Positions 11,661 to 22,779 of a stretch of 64,000 nt of DNA are shown here, in pieces (position 1 is the stretch's first letter; every line of letters begins with the position of its first letter). A program made the position numbers and the translations under genes. The stretch spans positions 27,885,356-27,949,355 of the forward strand of contig NW_004955417.1 of NCBI RefSeq assembly GCF_000276665.1. The letters run 5' to 3'. The stretch comes from Chinchilla lanigera (Eukaryota; Chordata; Mammalia; Rodentia; Chinchillidae). Below the pieces are notes generated by a model that was given only the letters and a program-made list of their open reading frames with translations, searched no databases and had not been told where the DNA came from.

Positions 11661-12504
11661 GTCAGGTAACCCATTAGAACTCCAGAAAATAATTTGAATT
11701 TAAAAATGTATCTCATTTTAAATCCTTGTTTTAGTGTATTTCACAGTATACCTATCAGCACAGTATATTTCCCAAGTGTAATGTGTTAGTAAAGTAATCC
11801 ATGTATATAGTTTATAAATATATGTACATATAATGAACCCATAATTGAAAACATTAACGTGATAGAGATATGCAGTCAAAATAAGTATGAAAGGCTCTGA
11901 CCTGGAAGCTCCATCTGTCTGGATGTCATGTTGCGTTTTCAGCCCACAGTACAGTGGCATGTTTACTAGAAATAATTCTCAATGTTTTTAGAGACCTGAT
12001 AGCAGTTAAAGAGGCAAATAGTCTTTCTAATGGGTAAAAAGGTATGTAAGATGTAAATTACATTTGTTTATTACCTAAAGTATATGGATAGGTAGTTACT
12101 ATCATTGCAATTTACTCATCTTCTTTTTGTAGCAAGACTTAGGTAGTTTAAATGAATACTATGTGACTATTACAGGTTAATTACTTCCGTAAAGATAATT
12201 TGTAAAAAATTTTATAGCTAAGATCTTCCTTGTTGTCTTATTTAGATTTTGAGAAGGATTAAGTTTTCAGTTATCTGTCACTGGAAACATTTAAGATTTA
12301 TTGAACTACTGCTAGTCTTGAGTCATACTTACAAAGCATGATATAATTATACATCTTATAAATTTTAACAATTTAAAATACAATATGTGCAGTGTATGAT
12401 AAATATATGATAGTTTTAACTGACTTTGATAAATTTTGAATTAATATATTTTAAGACAAAATTTAAAATTTTATGTAATTTCCCAAGTTCTTTTTTTTCC
12501 ATAG

Positions 12505-12676
12505 CGATAAAAACAAGAGGAGGACAAAAACAGTAAAGAAAACATCAGAACCTAAATGGAACCAAACATTCATTTATTCTCCGGTCCATCGAAGAGAATT
12601 TCGTGAACGAATGCTGGAAATTACTCTTTGGGATCAAGCTAGAGTTCGAGAGGAAGAAAGTGAATTTTTAGGAGAG
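12505..12676 (+). CDS. RIMS2: RIMS2 exon: C2A domain, middle
   Basis: This 172-nt exon supplies the last base of the split Ser codon and ends in phase 0. It encodes DKNKRRTKTVKKTSEPKWNQ, then TFIYSPVHRREFRERMLEIT and LWDQARVREEESEFLGE. The polybasic KNKRRTKTVKK strand is a hallmark of C2 domains and could contact acidic lipid or partner proteins (inference). The third loop reads DQARVREEESEF rather than the Asp-rich calcium loop of synaptotagmin. Acceptor is CCATAG|C and donor GAG|GTACGT. The sequence is close to RIM2 and differs from RIM1 at several places, such as SPVHRREF. Confidence 0.96.
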
Positions 12677-12869
12677 GTACGTAGAAGTATTTATAAAGTG
12701 TTCACGTCATTCTGAATACTTTTGTTTAAATGACTGTCAGTAAAATTTTATATCTCAAACATCTGTAAAAGTATAGTTTCTTAATTTAACATAATGAATT
12801 TAGCTAGTGCTTTAAGATAAAGTGTATTAAATCCATAGAAAACAAAGGTTCTAACCACATAGTAGCAAA

Positions 12870-12994
12870 ACTGGGCATGGTGGTGGCACGCAGCTGGAGT
12901 CCTGGCTCTAGGGCGTGGAGACGGCAGTGCCGCTGGAGCTCAGGAGTTCAAGGCCACTCTCGGAAACACAGCGAGACCCAGCTCAAAAGCAAGC
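12870..12994 (+). mobile_element. diverged B1 SINE
   Basis: Begins ACTGGGCATGGTGGTGGCAC, passes through GGAGTTCAAGGCCA and ends ACCCAGCTCAAAAGCAAG. It is a 7SL-derived monomer, much older than the other B1 copies in the window, and appears to lack the internal tandem duplication. Confidence 0.75.
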
Positions 12995-13129
12995 ACCCAG
13001 TGTCAGTTCTTACATGATTATTCTTACTAACAAAACTCAGTATTGAATTATAAAAGGTCAAATGCATTCACAAATGTATTGCTTCATTTTATAGTGCTGT
13101 GAATGCCTTGTTTATTAAACCAATTGTAC

Positions 13130-13300
13130 CACTAGGCAGTAGCTCAGTCATTTATTCATGGGTTACTTTTTAGTTCTGTAATGTGTCAGGCATTGTGCTA
13201 GGAGGCTCCGAAGGTGAATATGGCACATCAGTGATTTCAGGGGATTTGCAGCCCACTGAGGATACAGACAAGAGAATGGCAGGGGAAATGCAGCACAGCA
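13130..13300 (+). mobile_element. ancient L2-like fragment
   Basis: Text such as TCATTTATTCATGGGT, then TGTCAGGCATTGTGCTAGGA and a GATACAGACAAG stretch, resembles the old mammalian L2-type repeat ends. Very diverged; this is pattern recognition only. Confidence 0.4.
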
Positions 13301-13894
13301 TCCGCTATAGTGGGGAAATTGTAAAAATACGTAAAGTTGTGTGGGGTAAGGGAAAAGCCGAAGGAAATCCCTCAAACAAGTGGGACTTAGCAAAGTCACG
13401 GTAAGTAAAAGTTCCTGTAGAGAGAATAACAAGGCGTCAAGTCTGGGCAGTTGTATTGAAGGTGAAAGGGAAAGTGGTGGGAAGCGAGGCGGGAGGGTGA
13501 AACTGATACCAGGTCAGATCCCGTAATGTCCAGGAGCATGGATATATCCTGTGGCTACTGCGAACCAGGGACAAATTGTAAAGACAAAGTGCTCCACCGC
13601 ATTTACACTTGAGAAAAGCATTTCTAATCGTAGTGTAGAAAATGAAGTGGAGAGGGGAAGATGGGAAGCAGTTCTGACGAGCTAAATTGTCCACTTTCAG
13701 GCTTTTCAGCGTGGTGGATTCTCTAAGTAGATTAGTGGTAGTCTCAGAGGAGAGCAGCCACATATGTAGAGATATTGGACTGAATGCTGTCAGCTGAGGG
13801 ACCGGAGTCATACACCTGTAAACTATTTGGGAAGAGGAGTAACCCAGTTCTTTGGAGGAGAAACCCTGGCTCCAGGGCGTAGGTCTACACATGA

Positions 13895-14090
13895 CGGGCG
13901 CTACTGCCATGAGCTTTGAGTCCTTGGTCAAGTTACTTCACTTACCTGTGCTTTGGTTTCCGCTTCATCTTAGTGGGAATAATCCTACTATACAGCTCAG
14001 AGTTACTACGAGGATTAAATATATATGGGGTGTGTGCGTGTCTGTGTGCAAACACTTGGAACAAAGAAGCCCCACTTGGAACATAAAGCC
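13895..14090 (+). mobile_element. MIR SINE
   Basis: Contains the MIR core order: GAGTCCTTGGTCAAGTTACT, a CTGTGCTTTGGTTTCC segment, a GTGGGAATAATCCTAC segment and CTACGAGGATTAAATATATA. This ancient mammalian SINE is found in introns generally. Confidence 0.8.
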
Positions 14091-14439
14091 TATAATTTTG
14101 AAAACGACTAGGCAAAATTTAGAAACAGTGAAATAATAGGCATTTTACCTCTTTACCTTTGTAGGTAAATAATATAATAATTTGTTAGTCTTTGCATAGC
14201 AGATCTCATTACATCAAGAGCAAATGCTGTCAAGCTTGCACAGCGCTCTGAAAGAAAATAGTCAGTTACCTCTAACGAGTGGCACATTGTATAACCCTAA
14301 ACTATTCTTGTTACAGAAGCCATATTGTAGGTATTGTTCATGTGCTCATTGCTTTTTTCCTTTATGTTTTTTAATTGTCGTGGTAATTGTGTGATTTTAT
14401 AAGATAACATGATGTCTTTGGCTTGAACTCTTAGCAGCA

Positions 14440-14640
14440 TGCTATAGTGAACAAAGAGTTTTAAGTAAGACAGATTGATTCACTTCACCTTTTTTACTTA
14501 AAGTTGTATGACCTTACGCAAGTTCTTTTAACCATTTTTATCCTTGTTATCCTTACCTTTAAGATCACACTAGTAGATTCTTTTGGAATTTAGATGAATA
14601 GCACAATATGTTTCTTAATACATTATAGGTACTTCAAATA
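14440..14640 (+). mobile_element. MIR SINE, diverged
   Basis: MIR-like order again: a transcription-start-side segment, GTATGACCTTACGCAAGTTC, then CTTGTTATCCTTACCTTTAA and TTTAGATGAATAGCACAATA. More decayed than the copy at 13.9 kb. Confidence 0.65.
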
Positions 14641-15046
14641 GGATTTTCTCTTTCATTTAAGAGTTTCTGTAAATGCCAAGCTAGTGACTATGAATGGAAA
14701 TACTTTTTATATTAGAAAATGATATACAAATGTTAGCTATTATTACAGACATTTTAAAAATAAAAAGTGTTAATTCTGCCATGGTAAACTTAATAGCAAG
14801 TAGTAGTTTTGTGGTCAAGGATCTATCAAGTGAATGTGGTATATTTTTAAAACTAGTAAATCTTTAACAAGTTAGAAAACTTCATCTTTTAGTCAAAATA
14901 TGCTGATAATTTTGCAACATCTAGGTGACCTTATTTTTGATCCAGCAGCATTACTATTACTACTGCTATAAAAGTTGTAAGAGCATCTAAGAGAATCTCT
15001 CTAACATTATTGTGCTATAACAGTGCCTTGTCTTTCGGGTCTGTAG

Positions 15047-15200
15047 ATTTTAATTGAACTGGAAACAGCATTGCTGGACGATGAGCCGCACTGGTACAAA
15101 CTCCAGACCCATGACTCCTCTTCCTTGCCCCTCCCCCACCCGTCTCCGTACATGCCACGAAGACAGCTCCACGGAGAGAGCCCGACGCGGAGACTGCAAA
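15047..15200 (+). CDS. RIMS2: RIMS2 exon: end of C2A and start of linker
   Basis: 154 nt, starting in phase 0 and ending after the first base of an Arg codon. It encodes ILIELETALLDDEPHWYKLQ, the last strands of C2A, then THDSSSLPLPHPSPYMPRRQ and LHGESPTRRLQ, the start of the Pro/Ser/Arg-rich linker. Acceptor CTGTAG|ATT; donor CAAA|GTACGT. The DDEPHWYKLQ ending is a strong RIM-family signature, and PHPSPYMPRRQLHGESPTRR matches RIM2 rather than RIM1. Shorter frames in other phases across the same bases are shadows. The intron that follows is about 30 kb. Confidence 0.96.
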
Positions 15201-15614
15201 GTACGTTTCCAGCCACATTTATCGTATTTCTGTTGGATTTTTCTCATCTCAGGTGTGCATGTGACGGAAACTGAAGACCATTCAGAGTGTTAGCAAGCGT
15301 CTGTTAATGTTATAGCAACACTGTAGTTATAACTATATAATATTAGTTATATTTATAACTAATATAAAGTTACAGCCGTAGCATTTACTCATCGTAATGT
15401 TAAAGTGCTTTATCATTGTATTGTGGATCTATGACCCCAAATAAGCAGTGATGTTCACATCTTAGTGCTTTTAGCATCTTAAGTGTAGGAATGATATGGC
15501 TATACTAGAATAGTTTGGTCATGTTGCTGTAGATACTGAAATTATCATTTTTGTTTTCATTATCCCCAGTATTTTATAAATATTTAGGACGGCAAGTATA
15601 ACACAATGGTTAAA

Positions 15615-15790
15615 ACTGTGAAGTTTAATTTCAGTCTAAGCAGTGTTGAAATCTTGAGTCAGTGTAGAGCTCCATGATTTGAGGCAAATTATCTCTCTAT
15701 GCCTCAGTTTCTTCTATAAAATGGAAATAATAATACCTACCTCATCAAGTATTATAAGAGGTCCTTTAATCTCTAGAATACTACTGTTGT
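15615..15790 (+). mobile_element. MIR SINE
   Basis: The clearest MIR here: TATGCCTCAGTTTCTTCTAT then AAAATGGAAATAATAATACC and TACCTCATCAAGTATTATAA, in standard order. Confidence 0.88.
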
Positions 15791-17050
15791 TGTTGTTATT
15801 CTTATTACTATGATTTTTTGCACTTAGGTTTTTACCTTGGATTATACATAGTCTGAATTATAACAATAAAATGAGAAGGTTAACAAATTTAGAAGTGGTT
15901 TCCAAGTTGAAAAGTGGTATCGTTGGTTCTTTGCCCCCACAACTCAGGGTTATTTTTACTAAATTATATCTTACTTTTTTGATGAATCTGTTATTGAGAG
16001 ATAAGGTAGCTGTGTATTGTTTTGTATAGTATTCATGTGTAGTATGCATATAGTTTTCACGGACTTAGCATGCTTCTGGTTTAGCAACATTTTTATCAAG
16101 TATTAGAAGACTGATATTAACCAAATTTCCCAGGTGTCTACTTACAGGTATAAGTATTATGTCATTTATTAATTATGGGAAATGTACATGACAACACAAC
16201 AAATAACTGTTGTGTGTATGGATCACACCCTTCCTGTTGAATAAAGGACTAAAATATATCCAAAGGCTGTTGATGAGTAGACAATTCAGGGCCAAAGATT
16301 GGCCCTATGACCAATCTCGGGAAACCATAGAGCATCGCCTTCCCTATTTTAAAATATAATTTGTTTAATGATTGGAGTTTTATTTGCACTAAATATAATC
16401 TCACATTTGGATGATATTTATTGAACACTAATTCTGTAACTGTCACTTTTTGAGCCTTCCCCAGCTGCGAACATCTATTCGCGCCTTATTTGCAAATGCC
16501 ATTATGATGTCTTATGTTAGAGTGATGACAACAGTACAATGAATTTTATGAAGCTAATTTTACTCTTTCTGGACACTGTTATCTATTCAATATATTATCT
16601 CTAAATCACAATGTGTATAGGGTGATGGAAGATCACTAATATAAGTCATATGCACTAATTCTTACGGTTTACGTTTATAAGCTGCTAATGCTACCAGCAC
16701 TCTCAGTTCTTGTAGAATTGGCCTTTACCTGCTGCTGTCATTATTGCAATAATGAGTATGTTGGAGAGCAGTGAATACCTGAAACTTTCAAATTTAGCAA
16801 GAGTTTCCAATCCCCCCATCCAGCTAATGGGGACAGTGGATGCGAGGAGCCGTGAAACCGGAGTACATTCTTTTAGCGATATGTGTCATGGACTTTTATT
16901 CAGTTAATTCAGTACGTCCTGTAGCTTTTTAATATTTTACCATTCCCAAAATGACTGCACTATTAATCATTAATTACATGAAATTTCTCTATAGGCAACA
17001 TAATCTCCCCACACTGTACCATGCAGTCTTCTCACTACTGACTAGTTTCT

Positions 17051-17147
17051 TTCTATTTTTCTTTCTTTTTTTTCTTTTGTACCAGGAATTGAACTCATGA
17101 CTCATGCTTGCCAGGCAGGTGCTGTACCACTGAGCTACATCCCCGGC
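17051..17147 (-). mobile_element. ID SINE, minus orientation
   Basis: A T-rich tail is followed by the reverse complement of the ID core (GTACCAGGAATTGAACTC to CTACATCCCCGGC). It is flanked by CTGACTAGTTTCT at 17038-17050 and CTGACTAATTTCT at 17148-17160, a 13-bp duplication with one mismatch. Confidence 0.9.
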
Positions 17148-17324
17148 CTGACTAATTTCTAACAAATAATTTATTTGTAATTAATAACGGGTGCATACAC
17201 ATAAAAGAAATAAAGACTGTATTTCTAGCTACTGTTGAGGCTAACGTTTGGAAGGATCTCTTCTTCTCATAAGTTTAAGATCAACCTGGGCAACATAAGA
17301 TCTTTAAATTAGGGAGAGGGTCTG

Positions 17325-18729
17325 ATTTTTTTTGAGTTATTTATATATATTCCAGATATACTCCAGTCCTTTGAGGAATAGTTGATAGAAATTTTTTCCT
17401 ACAATGTGGATTGTCTCTTTGTTGGTGATTTCTTTTGCTGTGCAAAAGCTTTTTAATAAGAAGAGATGCTGGTTGTTGCTTCTTTAGTATTTCCTGTGTG
17501 ATCAGGGTTTTATTCATAGTCTTTGCCTACACCTATGTCTTTGAGAGTTTTACCTATTCTATCTTCTAGCAGATTAAACGTTTCTGTTTTAATATTTAGG
17601 TCTTTGATCTATTTTGATTTTAATTTAGTACATGGTAAAGATGGGGTCTATGTTTAATCTTCGACATGTGGAAAGCCAGTTTTCTCAGTACCATTTATTA
17701 AAAGAAGCTATCTTTCTTCCAGTAGAGGTGTTTGGCCCCTTTGTCAAAGATAAGGTAACTGACGGTGCTTGGAGTTGTTTTTCCATCTTCCATTTCATTG
17801 ACCCTTGGGCCTGTTTTTTTTCCAGTACTGTGTTGCTTTTTCACAGTAGTGTTATGATATAATTTCCAGTCGGGGATTGTGATACCTTCTGCCTTGCTTT
17901 CATTGCCCAGAATTGCTTTTGCTATTATGTGTCTCTTCTGGTTCCAAATGAGTTTTAGGATTGTTTTCTTTAGTTCTGTGAGGTATGTGATTGGTATTTT
18001 GATCAGGATTGCATTTTCTGTATAATAGTTTTGGAAGCATGGTCATTTTTGCTATATTGGTTCTGCCTATCCAAGAACAGAGTGTATCTTTCCATTTTCT
18101 GATACCTCCTTTGATCTCCTTTTTCAAGGTACTGTAGTTTTCAGGGTATAGATCTTTCAGTTCCTTTGTTAGACTGATTCCTTAGTGTTTTGTATTTTTG
18201 AAGCTATTGTGGAAGGTGTTGTTTCTCTAATTTTGTTGTTTCTCTAATTGTTGTTTCTCTAATTAACTTCCAGTGAGTGTGGTATTCATGGACAGAAGCA
18301 CTAGTGTTGATTTTGTATTCTGCTGCATTACTGAATTTGGTTATTAAAATTGGAAATCTTTTGGTGAAGTTTTTGAGGTCTTCTTTGTAGAGTATCATAT
18401 CATCAGTAAATAATGGTAATTTAACTTCCTCCTTTCCTATCCTTGTTCTTTAAAATCTCTTTCTCTCATCTAATTCAGCTAGTGTTTCCAGAACTGTATT
18501 GAATAGGAGTGGTGATATTGGGCATCCTTTCCTTGTTTCTGATTTTAGAGTGAAAGCTTTCAGTTTTCAACCATTTAGTATGATGTTGGCTCTTGGTTTG
18601 TTATAGAGGGCTTTTATCAGATTGGCATAAAGACTTTCTATAAAAATTTTCTGTAGGGTTTTTATCATGAATGTGTCTTGGACTTTGTCAAATGCCTTTT
18701 CAATGTCTATTGAGATGATCATGTGATCC
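17325..18729 (-). mobile_element. LINE-1 ORF2 segment, inverted half of one insertion
   Basis: The minus strand carries decayed ORF2 from the reverse-transcriptase region towards the C-terminal region: a segment like [20 protein letters not shown], then MKKEIKGGIRKWKDTLCSWI and GRTNIAKMTMLPKLLY, then DKGAKHLYWKKDSFF. Many stops and frameshifts are present. At about 18729 the sequence switches strand and continues with the next downstream part of ORF2 on the plus strand. This is the layout left by twin priming: the 5' portion inverted next to a correctly oriented 3' portion. Confidence 0.85.
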
Positions 18730-19640
18730 AAATATGGGCATTTGAAATGAATAGACCCTTCTCAGACGAAAAAGTACAAACAGCAAATAAATACATGAAA
18801 AGATGTTCAACATCACTGGTCATCAAGAAATGCAAATTAAAACACTGAGATACCATCTCACTCCAGAAAGAATGGTTATCATCAAGAAGTCAATCAGAAA
18901 AAAATACTGAGGAGGCTGTAGGCAAAAAGGAGCACTTCTCCACTGTTGGTGGGAGTACAAGTTGGTAAGCCAATGTGGTAGTGTGGTGATTTCTCAAAAA
19001 CTAAAGCTAGAGGTTCCATTTGATCCAGCTATTCCCCTTCTAGATATCTCTCTGAAAGAGTTAAAAGCATCATACCCCAGTGATAATATGTACACCCATG
19101 TTTATAGCAGCACAATTTGTAAGAGCTAAATCTTGGAAAGAGCCCACATGTCCATCTTCAGATGAATGGATAAAAAAGATGTGGTTTTTATATACAGTGG
19201 AGACCTACTGTGCCATAAGGATAAGTCTGCAGCATTTTTAGCTAAATTAGTGTACTTTGAGACCATTATTTTAAGTAAAATAATTCAGACACTTACGTTT
19301 AAATATCACATTGTTTCTCTTGTTTCACCAAAGGGTGAATAAGGACCAAATGGATGATAGATATTGGGAAATAGGAAGGAAATATTCACATGGGAAGGGG
19401 AATGAGGCAGTGGGGAAGGGAAAGGAAAGGAAGGGAAACAAAATAAAAAATAAAAGAAGATATAAAAAATAAAGAAGAATAGGAGGAAAACAGTAGGAAC
19501 AAAGTTTTGTACAGGAGAGGGGAAGAAAGTTTGAAAGGAAGGGAGGGGAATGGAAATAAAAAGAATCCTATAGCTATAGTAATAGCTATAGGAATAGTCA
19601 TAGTCTTATTGCTTCAAAGTCTAAATGAAATTAGATTATG
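18730..19640 (+). mobile_element. LINE-1 ORF2 C-terminus and 3' UTR, sense half
   Basis: Plus-strand text encodes broken ORF2 C-terminal words (QTANKYMKRCSTSLVIKK, then a STVGGSTSW segment and MFIAAQFVRAKSWKEPTCPS). It is followed by a 3' UTR with an A/G-rich tract at about 19390-19550, typical of L1. Its 5' edge meets the inverted half at about 18729 with little or no overlap. The precise 3' end and the target-site duplication are unclear because another L1 abuts it. Confidence 0.82.
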
Positions 19641-19649
19641 ATTTATTAA

Positions 19650-20620
19650 AATTTTATTGTTTTAGTTTTTAATTTTTTATTTTATTGTATGTGTTTGCAG
19701 TTTGCCATCATCTTGTGAAGTGTTTTCATGTACATAGCACAGTTTGTTTCTTTTTTAAAAGTCTTGTTCCCTTTCCCTCTCTCTCCCTCCCTCCTCCAAT
19801 TCTTCTATCTCATTTTTCCTTCTTGTTGATAATATTAATCTTAGCTTGCCAGGCATGGCGGCTCATGCCTGTAATCTCAGCTCTCAGAAGGCTGAGGCAA
19901 GAGGATCACTGCGAGTTCCAGGCCAGCCTAAGGTACATAGGGAACTCAAGGCCAGCCTGAACTACACAGTGAGACCTTGTCTCAAGAAAAGAAAAGATTA
20001 ATCTTAGCTTATATTATAGATATAGTGTTTACATTCACTGAGGTTGTGAGTTCTTGTACATGGTAAATCTTTATTCTACTTATTTCCCCCTCCCCTCTCC
20101 TCACCCTTCACCCTGTTCCCTTGGTCCCCTCTCCTATTGCAAGAGATCATTGCTTTGTCTCCTTCTAGCCATCCTTTATTATTCTCTTTGCTTGTGCTTT
20201 GCCTCACTCAAAGGAGAGATACCATACGGTATTGAAGCTTGTGTGTCTGGTTTATTTTACTTAACATTGTATTTTCCAGGTGCATCCATTTTCCTACAAA
20301 ACTCTCAAATCTGTCATTCATTATAGCATTATAGAGTCGTATTCCATTATATATAGGTACCACATTTGCTTTATTAAATCATATGTTGATGGGTATACAA
20401 ACTGCTCCCAGGATTTAGCTATTATGAGTTGTGCTGCTATAAACACTGGTATGCACGTACGACTGTAGTGTGATGTCCTAAGCTCTCTGGGGAAGACACC
20501 TAGCAGGGAGATCACTGGGTCATAAGGAATTTCTAATTTTATTCTTTGAGAAATCTCCATACTGATTTCTGTTATTGGGTGTACCGGAATTGCCCTAAGT
20601 TTCACTTTCACTATCAAGGT
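19650..20620 (-). mobile_element. LINE-1 3' end, minus orientation, 5'-truncated
   Basis: The minus strand shows LEIPYDPVISLLGVFPRELR and CIPVFIAAQLIIAKSWEQFV, the ORF2 C-terminal signature. Downstream is a 3' UTR whose pyrimidine tracts on the plus strand are the complement of the L1 polypurine tract. It stops abruptly near 20620, where GC-richer retroviral sequence begins. A B1 lies inside it at 19848-19996. Confidence 0.87.
19848..19996 (+). mobile_element. B1 SINE nested in L1, 14-bp TSD
   Basis: Starts GCCAGGCATGGCGGCTCATG, shows the rodent internal duplication (AGGCCAGCCTAAGGTAC then AAGGCCAGCCTGAACTAC) and ends CTTGTCTCAAGAAAAGAAAA. The perfect 14-bp duplication ATTAATCTTAGCTT lies at 19834-19847 and 19997-20010. 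Confidence 0.95.
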
Positions 20621-20629
20621 GTCTGATTT

Positions 20630-22560
20630 ACAGCTAGCCCAGGTGGCTTATCTCTGGCCCACACCTTATGTCCTCGCCCATGTAGCTCATCTGTTCCCAG
20701 CTTGGGTGACGTATCTGAATACAGCCTTCATTTTTTGTTGTGTGATGGTAAGAGTCAACACCCTAGCCCCCGTCTGAGCCAGACCTAAAGTCATGTTTCC
20801 TTGTGGCCCAAAAGTAATTTGGGGCTGTAGTTTTTGGAGCAGATCCCTTCTCGGCGAGGGAGCTGGGGAGTTTGGAAGATGCAGGAATTCATGGCGAACT
20901 TCTCATCCTGTGTGACACACCTGCTTGGCTGGCAGAATGACCTCTTTTCTGGGACCTCAGTGACTCCCCCAGTAGTCACATTTTTCTTGGGTAATGGCCC
21001 AAAGGCTGTGTCACCGTCGAGTGTTCAGTTGCACTATCTACCATAAAGCCCATCGAGTGGCCCAGGGGCTCCTGGGGGCCTAGGGAGATGGGGCCAGTCT
21101 TGCCCAGTCCTTGTAACCTTCAGATCCCAGCAGCCCAGTGAGTTCAGTGTCTGACTCCTCCCAGGGCTGGTACCCTTTAGCAGCTGGCTTCCTAATTTTA
21201 TAACTTCCATCATGCCCGTCATCATTTTCTGGGCATTCACCTTTCCAGTGCCCTTTCTTTCTACTGCACATGTTGATCCCGGTCTAGCTTTGGTCTGTTT
21301 CTGGCTCCTGGTCTGGTTTGGCCCTTGCTTTGTCCATGTTCATGTGCCACCCTTTCGTGACCTCTGTGTTCCTCTGTTCATGCCCTCCTCTTTGTGATCT
21401 CTGTTTCTTCCCATAAGCCCTGCAGCCAGCAGGTCTGTCTTTTTGAGCCTTCTGTGAGCCACCAGCTTCCTGCTTGGCCTTGTGGTCCCAGTTTACATAT
21501 GCTTTGGTGGTCAGCTCTCTAAGCTGGATGCAGCCCTCTAGCTTCTGTAGCTTTTGCCTGATGTCCCTCTGAGGCTGTGCCTCAAAGGTGGTGTTTTCAG
21601 CAGCCTCAGGATTAAATGGAGTGTAGAGCTGGAATGACTCACAGAGCCTCTCATAAAATTGGCTAGGGCTTTCATTGGACCCACCGGAATATCTCTGAAG
21701 TTTTTTTCATATTTTTTTTTTTCTTTCTGCCCTCCTTTAAACCTTGTAAGAGGGCCTGTTGGTATGTCTGTAAGCATTGTAAATAAATTTCATTGTTTGG
21801 GTCTCATTTGGGGTGTGCCTTTGGGAATTGGCCCTGAGCATGTGTTTGAACATTCAGCATGCCCTCTTCGGCATTGTTTTCTAACCAGTGGATGGCTGCT
21901 GGGTCACTTGTCAGTGCTCCTCAGAGTTAAACAGCATCCAAGGAGCTGTTTGCAGCCTGGTTAGGTGGAGTTATGCGTCTGAAAAATGGATTGCAACAAA
22001 TCTAAAAGGCCTTGGGGTTTTTCTGAGTAGGAGTGGGTATGATCTTTCAGTTTAGGAGGTTAGGAGTTGAGAAGGGCTGGTAGACACAACTCTATTGTTC
22101 CTCTTGGATTTGGCCATCCATATCATAATGAACCGGCCTGCTCGTCTCTAAAAGAGGCATCTGCAAGGCCTGTGCAGGCCTGATCGGAGGTGGCTGGGTG
22201 ATCATTTCGGCCTGTCTCATCTCCCCCTGGGGCACAGGCTTTGACCCTTCCCCCATAGGTGACACCTGAGATTCAGTGTCATGTGATCCCGTTTCCCGTT
22301 TCTGTCCAGCCTCAGCAAAGTGGAGTAGATGGGGGCTTAAGCGGGGAGGTCCCCATCTCTTCTGGTGGCTCTTGTAGAACTGATTCTCTTGCTCTTTTTT
22401 TTTTTTTTTTTTGGCCTGTTTTTTTGTGCTTAAACCTCCCAGCAGAGCTAACTCCCCTTTTTTCTTTTATTTTTGGCTGACTACCCAGTACACCCCAGGG
22501 GGCTATCAGGCTTCCCTTCTGCCCTTGTGGTCCTGCCTTGGGCTCCAAAGCCTTACCATG
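20630..22560 (-). mobile_element. broken gammaretrovirus-like gag/pro region
   Basis: Minus-strand fragments in gag order. A basic, lysine-rich stretch near 22312-22548 is interrupted by a long T-run on the plus strand. A capsid-like piece lies near 21538-21777 (RFKGGQKEKKKYEKNF). A zinc-knuckle-like piece lies at 21230-21271 (CSRKKGHWKGEC), in which the first Cys of the usual knuckle is lost or out of frame. The sequence downstream to 20630 would cover gag end/protease but is too broken to assign. No intact reading frame survives. It is GC-richer than its surroundings and ends against the L1 at about 20620. An old endogenous copy, non-functional as read. Confidence 0.75.
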
Positions 22561-22779
22561 GTCTTGTAATGTACTGTTCCAGAATTGTCCTGAATCCCCT
22601 CAGGTTCTGTTGCTCTGGCAGAGAATGACACTGGGCTGTGGGAGCGCCAATTCCCTCTCCAAGTTCAAGCCTCACCTGATGGAACTAGGGATCTCAGAGT
22701 TTCCCCCAGTCTAGGGTCCCCGGGCCCACAGGCAAAGGAGACAGCAAATCTCTTGTCTCCAGTCCCTTTGTGTTCACCA

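Larger units (their letters stand above)
9756..12504 (+). other. RIMS2: RIMS2 intron
   Basis: AT-rich except for a GC-rich, CpG-bearing block at about 11210-11660. Also holds a Tigger-like remnant near 10605-10905. The remaining sequence shows no recognisable element. It ends with acceptor TTTTTTTTCCATAG. Confidence 0.85.
12677..15046 (+). other. RIMS2: RIMS2 intron
   Basis: Contains a diverged B1, an L2-like piece and two MIR elements. The long minus-strand open frame at 13437-13931 shows no recognisable domain and is probably chance. Ends with acceptor TCTGTAG. Confidence 0.85.

Noticed and set aside
11196..11677. Several overlapping 60-117 codon frames on both strands
   Set aside because: GC-rich sequence has few stops; frames on both strands cannot all be real and none shows a known motif.
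13437..13931. 164-codon minus-strand open frame
   Set aside because: Longest frame in the window, but no domain, no splice context, and it partly overlaps MIR sequence; composition looks random.
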